From the NCBI GenBank assembly GCA_021414025.1, contig JAIOPG010000005.1, positions 186,001-250,000 on the forward strand: 64,000 nt of DNA, read 5' to 3'. Below the pieces are notes generated by a model. The model was not told the origin of the DNA. It was given only the letters and a program-made list of their open reading frames with translations, and searched no databases. Source of the DNA: Planctomycetota bacterium (GTDB taxonomy: Bacteria; Planctomycetota; Phycisphaerae; Phycisphaerales; SM1A02). Below, piece after piece: positions 1 through 9,219 of the stretch; position 1 is the stretch's first letter, and every line of letters begins with the position of its first letter. Position numbers and translations under genes: made by a program.

Positions 1-1
1 C

Positions 2-2074
2 AACGCCATCTTCGCGGCGGTCTACTACTCATCGCAACGCCTGCTCAAGACGCGGATGTTCAGCGATCTGCTGAGCAACATCCACTTCTGGGGGTGGCAG
101 CTCATCATCGTCGCCGCCGCACTGAGCCTGCCGCTGGGCTTCACCCAGGCCAAGGAGTACGCCGAGCTGGAGTGGCCGATCGACATCGCCGTGGTGCTGA
201 TCTGGGTGGTCTTCGCGGTGAACTTCTTCGGCACCATCGCGATGCGCCGCGAGCGCCATCTCTACGTGGCCCTCTGGTTCTACATCGCCACGGTGATCGC
301 CATTGCCGTGCTCTACATCTTCAACAACCTGGCCATGCCCGCCGATTGGCACCGCAGCTACTCGATCTACGCCGGCAGCCAGGACGCCTTCATGCAGTGG
401 TGGTATGGCCACAACGCCGTGGCGTTCTTCCTGACCACCCCCTTCCTGGGGATGATGTACTACTTCCTGCCCAAGGCCGCGGGGCGTCCGGTCTTCTCCT
501 ACCGGCTCTCCATCGTCCACTTCTGGAGCCTGGTTTTCATCTACATCTGGGCGGGCCCGCACCATCTGCACTACACCTCGATCCCCGACTGGGCCTCCAC
601 CGTCGGCATGCTTTTCAGCGTGATGCTGTGGATGCCATCGTGGGGCGGCATGATCAACGGACTGCTGACGCTGCGCGGCGCCTGGAAGCGCGTCGCCGAG
701 GATCCAGTGCTGAAGTTCTTTGTGGTGGCGATCACCTTCTACGGCATGAGCACCTTCGAGGGGCCGCTGCTGAGCGTGAAGAGCGTCAACTCGCTCAGCC
801 ACTACACCGACTGGACCATCGCGCACGTGCACGCCGGCACGCTGGGGTGGGTCGGCTTCATGGTCTTCGGCATGGTCTACTGGCTGGCGCCGCGCCTCTA
901 CCAGACGCCGATCGCCAAGCCTTCGTGGGTGAACCTGCACTTCTGGCTGGCCACGGTCGGCATCATTCTCTACATCATTCCGATCTACGCGGCGGGATTG
1001 ATGCAGGGCCTGATGTGGCGCACCTTCAACTCCGACGGCGTCCTGGAGTACGACTTTCTATCGACGGTCACGCGGCTGATTCCGCTCTACTGGATCCGCA
1101 CCGTCGGCGGCTCGCTCTACCTGGTCGCGCTGCTGATCGGCTGCTTCAACCTGGTTTTGACCTGGATGGGGCGACCGAGCCACTATGACGTGCCGGTCTA
1201 CGAGGCCGCGCCGCTGGCGAAGTCCTGGAAGCCCGAGCCGGCGCCGCCCTCCGACCTGGTCAACGTGCTCGAGCTGGGCAAGAGGATCGACCGCTTCGCC
1301 GCCCTGCGCTGGCACCGCGGACTGGAAGGCCTGCCGCTGACCTTCACCATCTGGGTGGTGATTGCCGTCGCCGTGGCGAGTCTCTTCGAGATCGTGCCGA
1401 TGTTCTCCATCCGCAGCGACATTCCGCGGATCGCCAGCGTCGAGCCCTACTCGCCGCTGGAGTGCGTGGGCCGCGACATCTACGTGAGCGAGGGCTGCGT
1501 CAACTGCCACTCGCAGATGATCCGCCCGCTGGTCGCTGAGACCGAGCGCTACGGCGAATATTCCAAGCCGGGCGAGAGTGTCTTTGACCATCCCTTCCTC
1601 TGGGGAAGCCGGCGCATCGGTCCGGACCTTGCCCGCGAAGGGGTGCGCAATCCAAGCGCGCTCTGGCATCTGCGTCACTTCAACAATCCGGTCGACACCA
1701 GCCCGGGCTCCATCATGCCCAAGTTCGCGCACCTGGTCGATCAGCCGATCGATTGGGCGCAGGCGAAAAAGGCAGTCGCCACGCTGGCCAAAGTCGGCGT
1801 GCCCTACTCGGAGAAGACCATCGCCGACGCCGAGACTTTGGCGCGGGCGCAGTCGGAGAAAGTCTTCGCCCAACTGGTTCAGGAGAATGGAACCGCCAAC
1901 GGACTCGACGGCGTCAAGAACACGAAGGTGCTGGCGGTCATCGCCTACCTGCAGAGACTGGGAACCGATCTCAACAAGCCGATCGATGTGGCGCCCGTGG
2001 CGACCGCGCCGGCTCCCGCGCCCACTCCGCCGGCTGCGCCGGCCTCGGCGGGCGCCGTGAAGGGCCTGCCATGA
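2..2074 (+). CDS. ccoNO: cbb3-type cytochrome c oxidase, fused subunits I and II (CcoN-CcoO), 5' partial
   Basis: Catalytic subunit of a high-affinity terminal oxidase in the inner membrane, reducing O2 with electrons from cytochrome c. The frame is open from base 2, so the start lies outside the window; an internal ATG at 56 is not the true start. The first ~400 visible residues are a polytopic haem-copper oxidase domain with the WWYGHNAVAFFLTTPFLG helix. They run through a linker and a TM helix (about 1330-1400) into a CcoO-like domain with one haem c site, CVNCH at 1496-1510, then the SQMIRP signature and a Met ligand candidate in SIMPKF. The C-terminus is an Ala/Pro-rich tail. CcoN and CcoO are usually separate proteins; here one uninterrupted frame joins them. 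The stop overlaps the ccoQ start (ATGA at 2071). First gene of the cco operon. Confidence 0.95.
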   Translation, partial: NAIFAAVYYSSQRLLKTRMFSDLLSNIHFWGWQLIIVAAALSLPLGFTQAKEYAELEWPIDIAVVLIWVVFAVNFFGTIAMRRERHLYVALWFYIATVIAIAVLYIFNNLAMPADWHRSYSIYAGSQDAFMQWWYGHNAVAFFLTTPFLGMMYYFLPKAAGRPVFSYRLSIVHFWSLVFIYIWAGPHHLHYTSIPDWASTVGMLFSVMLWMPSWGGMINGLLTLRGAWKRVAEDPVLKFFVVAITFYGMSTFEGPLLSVKSVNSLSHYTDWTIAHVHAGTLGWVGFMVFGMVYWLAPRLYQTPIAKPSWVNLHFWLATVGIILYIIPIYAAGLMQGLMWRTFNSDGVLEYDFLSTVTRLIPLYWIRTVGGSLYLVALLIGCFNLVLTWMGRPSHYDVPVYEAAPLAKSWKPEPAPPSDLVNVLELGKRIDRFAALRWHRGLEGLPLTFTIWVVIAVAVASLFEIVPMFSIRSDIPRIASVEPYSPLECVGRDIYVSEGCVNCHSQMIRPLVAETERYGEYSKPGESVFDHPFLWGSRRIGPDLAREGVRNPSALWHLRHFNNPVDTSPGSIMPKFAHLVDQPIDWAQAKKAVATLAKVGVPYSEKTIADAETLARAQSEKVFAQLVQENGTANGLDGVKNTKVLAVIAYLQRLGTDLNKPIDVAPVATAPAPAPTPPAAPASAGAVKGLP

Positions 2075-2268
2075 CCTGCTCCTGCACCCTGCTGCTGGCC
2101 GAGGGTGGGCTGATGCCGACGATCTCGCTCGTCGTCTTCCTGATCGTCTTCGCATCCATTGTCACCTATGTCTTCATCGTTCCCAAATCGGCGTGGCAGA
2201 AGGACGCCGAGATTCCGCTCGATCACTCGGACACTCCCCCCTCTGAAAAGGAGAACCGTCGTGGCTGA
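2071..2268 (+). CDS. ccoQ: CcoQ/FixQ-like small cbb3 oxidase subunit
   Basis: A 65-residue protein with one TM helix (about residues 17-38, rich in V/I/L/F) followed by a short charged tail (AWQKDAEIPLD). This is the size and layout of CcoQ/FixQ, which stabilises the cbb3 complex. The ATG overlaps the ccoNO stop by four bases; an in-frame ATG at 2113 would give a shorter form starting just before the TM helix. The stop lies inside the ccoP start region. The call rests on position and topology, because CcoQ sequences are poorly conserved. Confidence 0.8.
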   Translation: MTCSCTLLLAEGGLMPTISLVVFLIVFASIVTYVFIVPKSAWQKDAEIPLDHSDTPPSEKENRRG

Positions 2269-2854
2269 TTCATTCCAAACCCCAAAATTTCTCCAGGCAA
2301 AAATTCTCGAGCACGAGGCCGACGGCATCCAGGAATACGACAACCCGATGCCTTTCTGGTGGTCGGCGATCTTCTGGCTGACAATCGTCTTCGGCTACTT
2401 CTACTTCGGCTACTTCGTGGTGGGCGTCGGCGCCAGCGCCCAGCGCGACTACCAGTCGGAGCTGGCGGTCTTCTACCAGGAGCAGTTCGGCAAGCTGGGC
2501 GACATCAAACCCACCCAGGCATCCATCCTGGGACTGGCCGCCGATCCCAAGTGGATGAAGGCCGCCCAGGGCCTCTTCGCCGCCAACTGCGCCGTCTGCC
2601 ACACCGCCGACGGCGGCGGCGGAACCGGACCCAATCTCTGCGACAACAACTACATCAACGTCAAGAAGGTGGAGGACATCTACAAGGTCGTCTCCGGCGG
2701 GTTGGTCGCCAAGGGCATGCCGCAGTGGAGCGGCCGCTTTTCCGAGCCGCAACTCGTCCTGCTGTCCGGCTATGTCGCGCATCTGCGCGGCACGACGCCC
2801 GCAGTGCCCAAGGCACCGCAAGGAGAGCCGATCCCGCCATGGCCGGCAAAGTAG
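2261..2854 (+). CDS. ccoP: cbb3 oxidase subunit III, mono-haem cytochrome c (CcoP)
   Basis: Membrane-anchored cytochrome c that passes electrons to the oxidase. The GTG start at 2261 is preferred: it follows a strong AAAAGGAG at 2246-2253 and yields the CcoP_N pattern (YDNPMPFWWSAIFWLTIVFG), with the N-terminal TM at about residues 27-50. The 197-residue protein has a single CxxCH (CAVCH at 2588-2602) and a Met ligand candidate in KGMPQW. Classical CcoP proteins are about 300 residues with two haem c sites, so this is a short, mono-haem form. It overlaps ccoQ by 8 nt and ccoG by 16 nt. Confidence 0.93.
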   Translation: MADSFQTPKFLQAKILEHEADGIQEYDNPMPFWWSAIFWLTIVFGYFYFGYFVVGVGASAQRDYQSELAVFYQEQFGKLGDIKPTQASILGLAADPKWMKAAQGLFAANCAVCHTADGGGGTGPNLCDNNYINVKKVEDIYKVVSGGLVAKGMPQWSGRFSEPQLVLLSGYVAHLRGTTPAVPKAPQGEPIPPWPAK

Positions 2855-4344
2855 GAAAGTCCGTCGCGCTGCCCGTGCTCGAGGAGCGCGTGCTGTCCAC
2901 GCTCAACGCGGACGGCACACGTCGCTGGGTGACGCCGCGCGAAGTGAAGGGTCGCCTCTGGAAGGCTCGCTTCGCGGTGGCGTGGTTTCTCATCGCGCTC
3001 TTTGCGCTGCTGCCTTGGCTGCGCATCGCCGGGAAGCCGCCGATCCTGCTCGACGTGATGCTGCGGCAGTTCACTTTCTTCGGAACCACCTTCCGGCCCA
3101 CCGAGACCCTGCTGCTGGCGCTGATGTTCCTCTCAATCTTCGTGACGATCTTCCTGGTCACGGCCCTCTTCGGCCGCGTCTGGTGCGGCTGGGCCTGCCC
3201 GCAGACGGTCTATCTTGAGTTCGTCTACCGCCCGATCGAGCGGCTGCTGCTCGGCGCGGCCTACGGCAGGCGCGGCGCCCATGTGCAGGGATGGCGGCGG
3301 CTGCTGATGTACGCGGTCTTTCTTGTGCTCAGCGCGCATCTGGCCAACACCTTTCTGGCCTACTTCGTGGGCACCGACCGGCTCAGCGCGTGGATCCTGG
3401 GCTCGCCCGGCAACCATCCGGTGGCCTTCGGTGTCTTCGCCGTCACCGTCGGGATGATGATGTTCGACTTCGTCTTCTTCCGCGAGCAGCTCTGCACGCT
3501 GGTCTGTCCCTACGGGCGCTTCCAGAGCGCGCTGCTGGACAAGGATTCGATGATCATCGCCTACGACGTGGCTCGCGGCGAGCCGCGGGGCAACGCGACG
3601 GAGCGTCGCGCGATGGAGGCGCGCGGCGAGCACGCGGGCGATTGCGTTGCCTGCACGATGTGCGTGCAGGTCTGCCCCACGGCGATCGACATCCGCGACG
3701 GGCTGCAGCTGGAATGCGTCAACTGCACCCAGTGCATCGACGCCTGCAACGAGGTCATGATCAAGGTCGGCAAGCCGACGGGGCTCATTCGCTACTCCAA
3801 CCAGAACCGGATCGACGGGAAGAGCAAGCGCGGCTTCCGGTACCGCCTGGTGATCTATCCGCTGCTGCTGGTGGTCCTGCTCTCCGGGCTGGTCACGCTG
3901 CTGATGCGCCGCCCGAGCGCCTCGGTCGAGCAGGTGCGGATCATCGGCGGCAACTTCAGCAGCGCCGCCGACGGCATTCACACGCCGGTCCGGATCATGA
4001 TCGAGAACTACGGCGACGCGCCCGGCACTTTCACCATCGAGGGGCGCGGCGATGTGTCCGTGCAGCCCGCGGCTTCACTGGTGGTGGCCGCGCTGGACGC
4101 GGGATCGATTGACGTGGTGGTGGTGAGCCCGGCGGAATCCTTCAACCGGGGCAGCCGCGCCGGCGAGCTGGTGGTGCGCGGCCCGGGCGAGTTTTCCAAG
4201 CTCGTGCCCATCTCCATCGCCGGACCATTCTCCACGGGCAAGCCGATCGGTCACTCGGATGAGAAGAAGGACAAGCACTCGAAGGATTCCGACCACAGTC
4301 CGAACGGGAGCGAGAGCGATCGCGACGGAAAGGATGGCCGATGA
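2839..4344 (+). CDS. ccoG: cytochrome c oxidase accessory protein CcoG (polyferredoxin)
   Basis: Membrane polyferredoxin required for cbb3 assembly; CcoG of other bacteria is linked to Cu(II) reduction for the CuB centre. The 501-residue protein shows TM helices near 45-62, 90-112, 155-175 and 195-212. It has the hallmark GRVWCGWACPQTVYLEF (about 112-128), a second Cys motif CTLVCPYGRF (219-228), and two 4Fe-4S ligand sets: C269/C272/C275/C279 and C293/C296/C299/C303. After another TM (about 340-360) comes a C-terminal Ig-like domain and a charged Asp/Lys/Ser-rich tail. The ATG sits within the end of ccoP, preceded by AAGGAGA. Its stop overlaps the ccoH ATG (ATGA at 4341). Confidence 0.95.
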   Translation: MAGKVGKSVALPVLEERVLSTLNADGTRRWVTPREVKGRLWKARFAVAWFLIALFALLPWLRIAGKPPILLDVMLRQFTFFGTTFRPTETLLLALMFLSIFVTIFLVTALFGRVWCGWACPQTVYLEFVYRPIERLLLGAAYGRRGAHVQGWRRLLMYAVFLVLSAHLANTFLAYFVGTDRLSAWILGSPGNHPVAFGVFAVTVGMMMFDFVFFREQLCTLVCPYGRFQSALLDKDSMIIAYDVARGEPRGNATERRAMEARGEHAGDCVACTMCVQVCPTAIDIRDGLQLECVNCTQCIDACNEVMIKVGKPTGLIRYSNQNRIDGKSKRGFRYRLVIYPLLLVVLLSGLVTLLMRRPSASVEQVRIIGGNFSSAADGIHTPVRIMIENYGDAPGTFTIEGRGDVSVQPAASLVVAALDAGSIDVVVVSPAESFNRGSRAGELVVRGPGEFSKLVPISIAGPFSTGKPIGHSDEKKDKHSKDSDHSPNGSESDRDGKDGR

Positions 4345-4892
4345 CTCGCCGGTTCATCGAAAATCGCTGGGCCTATGTTCCCGTGGCCATGCTCTCCTTC
4401 ACGGTCACGGCGGCGGCGGTGGTGGTCACGCTTGCATTCTCCGACACCAATGTCACCGCGGCGGAGCCCGACTATTACCGCAAGGCCGCTTCGTGGGATG
4501 ACCACAAGCGCCAGCTCGCCCAGAACAACGCGCTGGGCTGGATCGTGACCCCGACGATCATCCCAGGCACGAACGATCCGACGCTGGCGCGGCTGGAACT
4601 GGTCGTGGCGGACAAGTACGGCATCGGCATCGAGCATGCCAGCGTGCAGGCGGAAATCATTCCGATCCTCTCGGCAAACTCCCGTGTCACGCTCAATCTC
4701 CCGGAAGGTGACGGCGGACACTATGGCGTCGATGTGCCGCTGCGGGTGAACGGCCAGTGGGAAATTCGTGCCACGGTGCAATCGAAGGGGCGGCTCTACA
4801 CGGATGATTTTCGCAGACACGTCTCATTTGGAAAGCCTGCGGCGAAGAATGCGCCTGGCGCAACGGACGCGCCGGAAAGGCCGGGATCATGA
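4341..4892 (+). CDS. ccoH: FixH/CcoH family cbb3 assembly protein
   Basis: A 183-residue membrane protein with one N-terminal TM (about residues 11-34) followed by the FixH motif PDYYRKAASWDDH and a periplasmic beta-rich domain ending in a charged tail. FixH/CcoH proteins interact with the cbb3 complex and help assemble it. The gene is fused by ATGA overlap to ccoG upstream and overlaps the next gene by 4 nt, so it is almost certainly translated from the same message. Confidence 0.9.
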   Translation: MTRRFIENRWAYVPVAMLSFTVTAAAVVVTLAFSDTNVTAAEPDYYRKAASWDDHKRQLAQNNALGWIVTPTIIPGTNDPTLARLELVVADKYGIGIEHASVQAEIIPILSANSRVTLNLPEGDGGHYGVDVPLRVNGQWEIRATVQSKGRLYTDDFRRHVSFGKPAAKNAPGATDAPERPGS

Positions 4893-5713
4893 TCGCCCTG
4901 CTCGCGAGCGTCCTGGTCGCCAGCCTGGTCGGCAGCTCGCACTGCGCGGGCATGTGCGGCGGCATCGCGGCTTTCTGCGGCGGCGCCGGCGAGTGCGGCG
5001 GGCGCCGCAGCCTCGCCGCCAGCGGCGTCTATCACTTGTCGCGCCTGGCCTCCTACGCGATCGTCGGCGCGCTGGCCGGCGCCTTTGGCGTGCTCCTGAA
5101 TTCCGGCGGAGCCCTGGTCGGCGCGCAGCAGATCGCCGCCATCGCCGCGGGAGTAGCGGTGGCGTTGGTGGGCGTCGGCATGCTGCTTCAAGCGGGCGGC
5201 ATTGACTCGGGGCGCATGCCGCTGCCGCAATGGATGAAGAAATTGCTGGGCGCCGTGCACCAGGCCGCCGCCGCGATGCGACCGATTCGGCGTGCCCTAG
5301 TCGTGGGTTTGGCCACGCCCCTACTTCCCTGCGGTTGGCTCTGGGCCTTTGCGGCCGTGGCCGCGGGTACGGCCAGCATCATGGGCGGCCTACTGGTCAT
5401 GATCGCCTTCTGGGTCGGGACGGTTCCGATTCTCACCGTGGTGGGCGTCGGCATCGCGTCGCTGGGTGGAACGCAACGGCGCGTGATGGCGGCGATCGCC
5501 GGAGCGATCATGATCGCGGTGGGCATCTACACCGCGGGCATCCGGGCACCGATGGCCCCGCGCGTGGCGCAGCAACTGGCTCAGCGCGAGCATGACGCGA
5601 ACGCGGCGGACTCGATTCATGCCGGCGCGGTGCGCGACACGAGCGATGGTGCGAATCTGAGCGCGGTGACCGATGGCCCGCCCGCGTGTTGCTCCGGAGA
5701 ACCGCCCAAGTGA
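4889..5713 (+). CDS. SafE/TauE-type (DsbD_2-like) membrane protein of the cco operon
   Basis: A 274-residue polytopic membrane protein. It begins with the GSSHCAGMCGGI motif, continues with small-residue-rich helices and carries GLATPLLPCGWLWAF near residue 145. These paired Cys/Met motifs in helices are typical of the UreH/DsbD_2 branch of the SafE/TauE proteins, which commonly sit between ccoH and ccoI and are thought to help copper handling or cytochrome maturation. The C-terminus ends with a Cys pair (ACCSG). It overlaps ccoH by 4 nt and ccoI by 4 nt. The substrate cannot be told from sequence, and a sulfite export role is unlikely in this context. Confidence 0.85.
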   Translation: MIALLASVLVASLVGSSHCAGMCGGIAAFCGGAGECGGRRSLAASGVYHLSRLASYAIVGALAGAFGVLLNSGGALVGAQQIAAIAAGVAVALVGVGMLLQAGGIDSGRMPLPQWMKKLLGAVHQAAAAMRPIRRALVVGLATPLLPCGWLWAFAAVAAGTASIMGGLLVMIAFWVGTVPILTVVGVGIASLGGTQRRVMAAIAGAIMIAVGIYTAGIRAPMAPRVAQQLAQREHDANAADSIHAGAVRDTSDGANLSAVTDGPPACCSGEPPK

Positions 5714-8214
5714 CCTCGCTCTCCGCCTCCTCCCATTTTGAATCCTCGCCCGCGGCTTCGCGCTTCCAGGCGGCGAGTGCGACCTGCGCACATTGCGGGC
5801 AGCCCGTGCCGGGCGCCGCTTCGGTGCGGAGCGAATCCTTCTGCTGCGCCGGGTGCGAGGCGGTCTGGCACATGCTGCACGAGTGCGGCCTGGAGAAGTA
5901 CTACGCGCTGCAGCGCGAGAATGGCTTCGCGGCGAACCGGCCGAACAATGAATGTTCGCTCTCCTATCTTGACCACGCCGAGTTCCAGCAGCGCCACGTG
6001 CAGCAGCTCGACGATGGCCGGCTCCGCGCCGAGCTGCGCCTTGATGGATTGAAGTGCGGCGCCTGCCTCTGGCTGCTGGAGGCGTTGCCGCGACTGCAAG
6101 GCGGACTTCTGGGCGCCCGCGTCGATCTCGGCCGGTCGGTGATTGCGCTGGAGTGGCTGCCCGGGCAAACCTCGCTCTCGGCGGTGGCACGGCGCATCGC
6201 CTCACTGGGCTACGAAGTGCGCCCGGTCGGCACGCTCGCCTCGCGCAGCGAGTGGCGCCGGCAGGATCGCAGGTGGCTGGTGCACATCGCCGTCGCCGGC
6301 GCGATCAGCGGCAATGTCATGGCGATCGCCTTCGCCCTCTACGGCGCCCATTTCGCCTGGATGGACGATCCCACGCGGCAGTTCCTGCAATGGACCAGCG
6401 TCGCGCTGGCGGGCCTCTCGGTGGCATGGCCCGGCCGGATGTTTCTGTCCAACGCGATGGGCGCGATCCGCACCCGCACTCCGCACATGGATCTGCCGAT
6501 TGCGCTGGCGCTGCTGGCGGGCCTGCTCGGCGGCGCCGCGATGACCCTGGCCAACCGACCCGGCGTCTACTTCGAGAGCGTCTCCATGCTGGTCTTTCTG
6601 CTGCTGGTCGGTCGCTTCGTGCAATTCCGTCAGCAGCGTTCGGCGCGGCACGACCTCGAGCTGATCTGCGCCCTGGTTCCCCAAAGCGCCCGTCGCCTCG
6701 CCGAGAGCGGCGCTCTGGAGGAGGTCCCGACCGAGGCGCTTCGTCCCGGCGATCTCGTCGAAATTTCCGCAGGCGGATCGGTCTGCGCCGACGGCACGCT
6801 CGAGGCCGCGGCGGCGCACTTCGACATGCAGCTGCTCACGGGCGAGTCGCGGCCGATCCGCGTGGGCCGCGGCGAGGCGGTCTATGCCGGCGTCCGGCTG
6901 CTGGATTCCTCACCCGCACGAGTGCGGGTGAGCACGCTGGGCTCCGAGACGCGCGCCGCCGCGATCGCACACATGGTGGAGAGCGCCGCAGGCGCTCGGC
7001 CCCGCGTGGTCGAGTTCGCCAACCGGATCGCCGGTTGGTTCCTGCTGTCGGTGGTGGTGGCGGCGTCGGCCACTGGAATCGCATGGTGGCTCATCGATCC
7101 CTCCCGCGCTCTCTCGGTGGTCATCGCCATGCTGGTGGTCACCTGCCCTTGCGCCCTGGGCCTGGCCACGCCGCTCACCATGGTGGCCTCGCTGGGCAGG
7201 GCGGCCCGCGCCGGAATCCTGGTCCGCGGCGGCGATGTCTTCGAGCGACTGGCGCGAAGCGGAACGCTGGTGCTGGACAAGACCGGCACCGTCACCGAGG
7301 GACGCATGCGGGTGGTGCGCGAGCTGGGCGACCGGAAAGCCATCGCACTGGCGGCGGCGCTGGAGACCCACAGCGCGCATCCGATCGCGCGGGCGATGCA
7401 CGATCATTACGGCGAGAAGCCGGGCGTCGCCCCGTCGATCGTGGGCGAGGTCGAGGAGTCGCTTGGCGCCGGCATCCGCGGAATGGTCGACGGCCATCGC
7501 GTCAAGGTCGGCAACTTCGACTTCATCAAGGGCGACATCGGTTTGCAGGACACCGGTTTCGCCACCGAGGCACGCACCATGGTCCAGGATGGCCTGACGC
7601 CGATCTACATTTCGGTGGAGGGCGCCCTCCGGAGCGTGATCGCGATGGGCGACCCGCTGCGAAGCGATGCCGGCGAACTGGTCGCGGGCTTGGCCCGTCG
7701 CGGCTGGCGCGTCTGGCTGGCTTCCGGCGACATTCCCGAGATCGCGGCGAAGGCCGGCGCCACGCTGGGCCTTGCGAAGGACCAGGTGTTTGGCGCCTGC
7801 ACGCCGGAGCGAAAACTGGAGATTGTCTCCGGACTTCAGCCAAGGCCCGTGGTGATGGTGGGCGACGGGGTGAACGATTTGCCCGCAATGGCCGCCGCCG
7901 ACGTGGGTGTCGCCGTGCGCCAAGGTGCGCGGGCCACGCTCGAATGCGCCGATGTCGCCCTGACCGGCGGCGGGCTTGGCCAGGTGGTCGCGCTGCTGGA
8001 CGGCGCGCGGCGGACCATGGCCACCATCCACGTCAATTTCGCGATCAGCCTCGCCTACAACCTGCTCGGCGGCGCGCTCGCGGCGACCGGAGTGATCAAC
8101 CCGCTGATCGCCGCGGTGCTGATGCCGCTGAGCGGCCTCACCGTCACCGCGGTGGCCCTGCGCATGCCGCGCTTCCGGTCCGATGCGGCCCCCCAAAGCG
8201 AGGCGCACCGATGA
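5710..8214 (+). CDS. ccoI: copper-translocating P1B-type ATPase CcoI
   Basis: Cation pump that supplies copper for cbb3 maturation. The GTG at 5710 overlaps the previous stop (GTGA) and is preferred over an upstream in-frame ATG at 5686. Domain order: an N-terminal zinc-ribbon-like region (CAHCG at 26-30, then FCCAGCEAVWHML); a degenerate heavy-metal-binding fold with CGACLWLLEALP; the A-domain with LLTGESRP; the ion-binding CPC motif (TCPCALGLATP, about 477-487); the phosphorylation motif DKTGTVTEG (about 522); and the hinge GDGVNDLPAM. The zinc-ribbon start and CGAC form are characteristic of CcoI/FixI rather than CopA. The stop overlaps ccoS (ATGA at 8211). Confidence 0.94.
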   Translation: MTSLSASSHFESSPAASRFQAASATCAHCGQPVPGAASVRSESFCCAGCEAVWHMLHECGLEKYYALQRENGFAANRPNNECSLSYLDHAEFQQRHVQQLDDGRLRAELRLDGLKCGACLWLLEALPRLQGGLLGARVDLGRSVIALEWLPGQTSLSAVARRIASLGYEVRPVGTLASRSEWRRQDRRWLVHIAVAGAISGNVMAIAFALYGAHFAWMDDPTRQFLQWTSVALAGLSVAWPGRMFLSNAMGAIRTRTPHMDLPIALALLAGLLGGAAMTLANRPGVYFESVSMLVFLLLVGRFVQFRQQRSARHDLELICALVPQSARRLAESGALEEVPTEALRPGDLVEISAGGSVCADGTLEAAAAHFDMQLLTGESRPIRVGRGEAVYAGVRLLDSSPARVRVSTLGSETRAAAIAHMVESAAGARPRVVEFANRIAGWFLLSVVVAASATGIAWWLIDPSRALSVVIAMLVVTCPCALGLATPLTMVASLGRAARAGILVRGGDVFERLARSGTLVLDKTGTVTEGRMRVVRELGDRKAIALAAALETHSAHPIARAMHDHYGEKPGVAPSIVGEVEESLGAGIRGMVDGHRVKVGNFDFIKGDIGLQDTGFATEARTMVQDGLTPIYISVEGALRSVIAMGDPLRSDAGELVAGLARRGWRVWLASGDIPEIAAKAGATLGLAKDQVFGACTPERKLEIVSGLQPRPVVMVGDGVNDLPAMAAADVGVAVRQGARATLECADVALTGGGLGQVVALLDGARRTMATIHVNFAISLAYNLLGGALAATGVINPLIAAVLMPLSGLTVTAVALRMPRFRSDAAPQSEAHR

Positions 8215-8423
8215 TCCTGATCTACATCGCGATTCCGGTGGCGCTGCTCATCGCCGCGGCCGCGGTGGCCGCCTTCATCTGGGCGGCGCGCTCCGACCAG
8301 TACGAGGATCTCGACACGCCGCCCTGGCGGATGCTGCTCGACGATGCCCCGATTTCCAAAGTAGGCTCACCCACGCCCGATGACTCCACCGCCTCCACCC
8401 GCGAAATCCGAGGAACTCATTGA
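8211..8423 (+). CDS. ccoS: cbb3-type oxidase assembly protein CcoS
   Basis: A 70-residue protein with one TM (about residues 3-25), then the CcoS signature RSDQYEDLDTPPWRMLLDD. CcoS is needed for cofactor insertion into cbb3 oxidases. It overlaps ccoI by 4 nt, and the downstream ABC ATPase starts inside its 3' end. The last 20 residues are an unconserved hydrophilic tail. Confidence 0.93.
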   Translation: MILIYIAIPVALLIAAAAVAAFIWAARSDQYEDLDTPPWRMLLDDAPISKVGSPTPDDSTASTREIRGTH

Positions 8424-9219
8424 GGTCGCCGTCGAGGAGCTCTGCAAGTCCTTCGGCCGGCAATCGGTCCTGACCGGAGTGAACCTGACGATCCGCCGCG
8501 GCGAGCTGGTCGCCATCGTGGGCGGCAGCGGCTGCGGCAAGACGGTGCTGCTCAAGACCATCACCGGGCACTTTCGCCCCGACTCCGGCCGCGTGCTGAT
8601 CGCCAACCACGACGTCCCCGGCTCACCCGTCTGCGATCTCTCGCGGCTCTCCGACGATGAGCTCGACCGGATGCGGGTGCACTGGGCCGTGGTCTTCCAG
8701 CGCAACGCCCTGCTCAGCGGCAGCGTCTATTTCAACCTGGCCTTCTGGCCCAAGGAAATCAAGGAGATGCAGGATGCCCAGATCATGCCGCTGGCGCGGA
8801 AGGCGCTGCTGGATGTCGGGCTCAACGCGGACGAGATCATGCACCGCGACCGCGAGGCACTCTCCGGAGGCATGGCCAAGCGGCTTGCGATCGCCCGCGC
8901 GCTGGTGATGGACCCCGTGCTCATCTTCTACGACGAGCCGACCGCCGGGCTCGACCCGGAGATGTGCGGCAACATCCACTCGCTGATCGACTCGACCCAC
9001 CGCGCCCTGCCCGCGCAGGGCGTGCCGCGGACCAGCATCGTGGTCACCCACGACACCGAGCTGCTGCGCCGGCTGGAGCCGCGCATCGTGATGCTCTTCG
9101 CGGGCAAGGTCTTCTTCGACGGCACCTACAAGGACTTCGTGGGTCGCGACGACCCGCACATCCGGCCCTACGTCCAGCAGATGCCCGCGCTGCACGCGCG
9201 GCGGCCCTCGGACTACTGA
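8380..9219 (+). CDS. ABC transporter ATP-binding protein, MlaF/Mkl-like
   Basis: A 279-residue ATPase subunit. Walker A is GGSGCGKT (about residues 47-54), the signature is LSGGMAKR, Walker B is VLIFYDEPTAGLD and the H-loop is VTHD. The sequence between (VVFQRNALLSGSVYFNLAF) resembles ATPases of phospholipid/MCE transporters such as MlaF. The ATG lies 44 bases inside ccoS in another frame with no clear Shine-Dalgarno, so it may be translated by coupling. No MlaE-type permease or MCE protein follows, which makes this an orphan ATPase whose partners must lie elsewhere. Confidence 0.88.
   Translation: MTPPPPPAKSEELIEVAVEELCKSFGRQSVLTGVNLTIRRGELVAIVGGSGCGKTVLLKTITGHFRPDSGRVLIANHDVPGSPVCDLSRLSDDELDRMRVHWAVVFQRNALLSGSVYFNLAFWPKEIKEMQDAQIMPLARKALLDVGLNADEIMHRDREALSGGMAKRLAIARALVMDPVLIFYDEPTAGLDPEMCGNIHSLIDSTHRALPAQGVPRTSIVVTHDTELLRRLEPRIVMLFAGKVFFDGTYKDFVGRDDPHIRPYVQQMPALHARRPSDY

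Noticed and set aside
29-940. Long minus-strand open frame opposite ccoNO
   Set aside because: Composition (Arg/His/Asp/Gly-rich, no motifs) is typical of the antisense of a high-GC gene; the plus frame is clearly CcoN.
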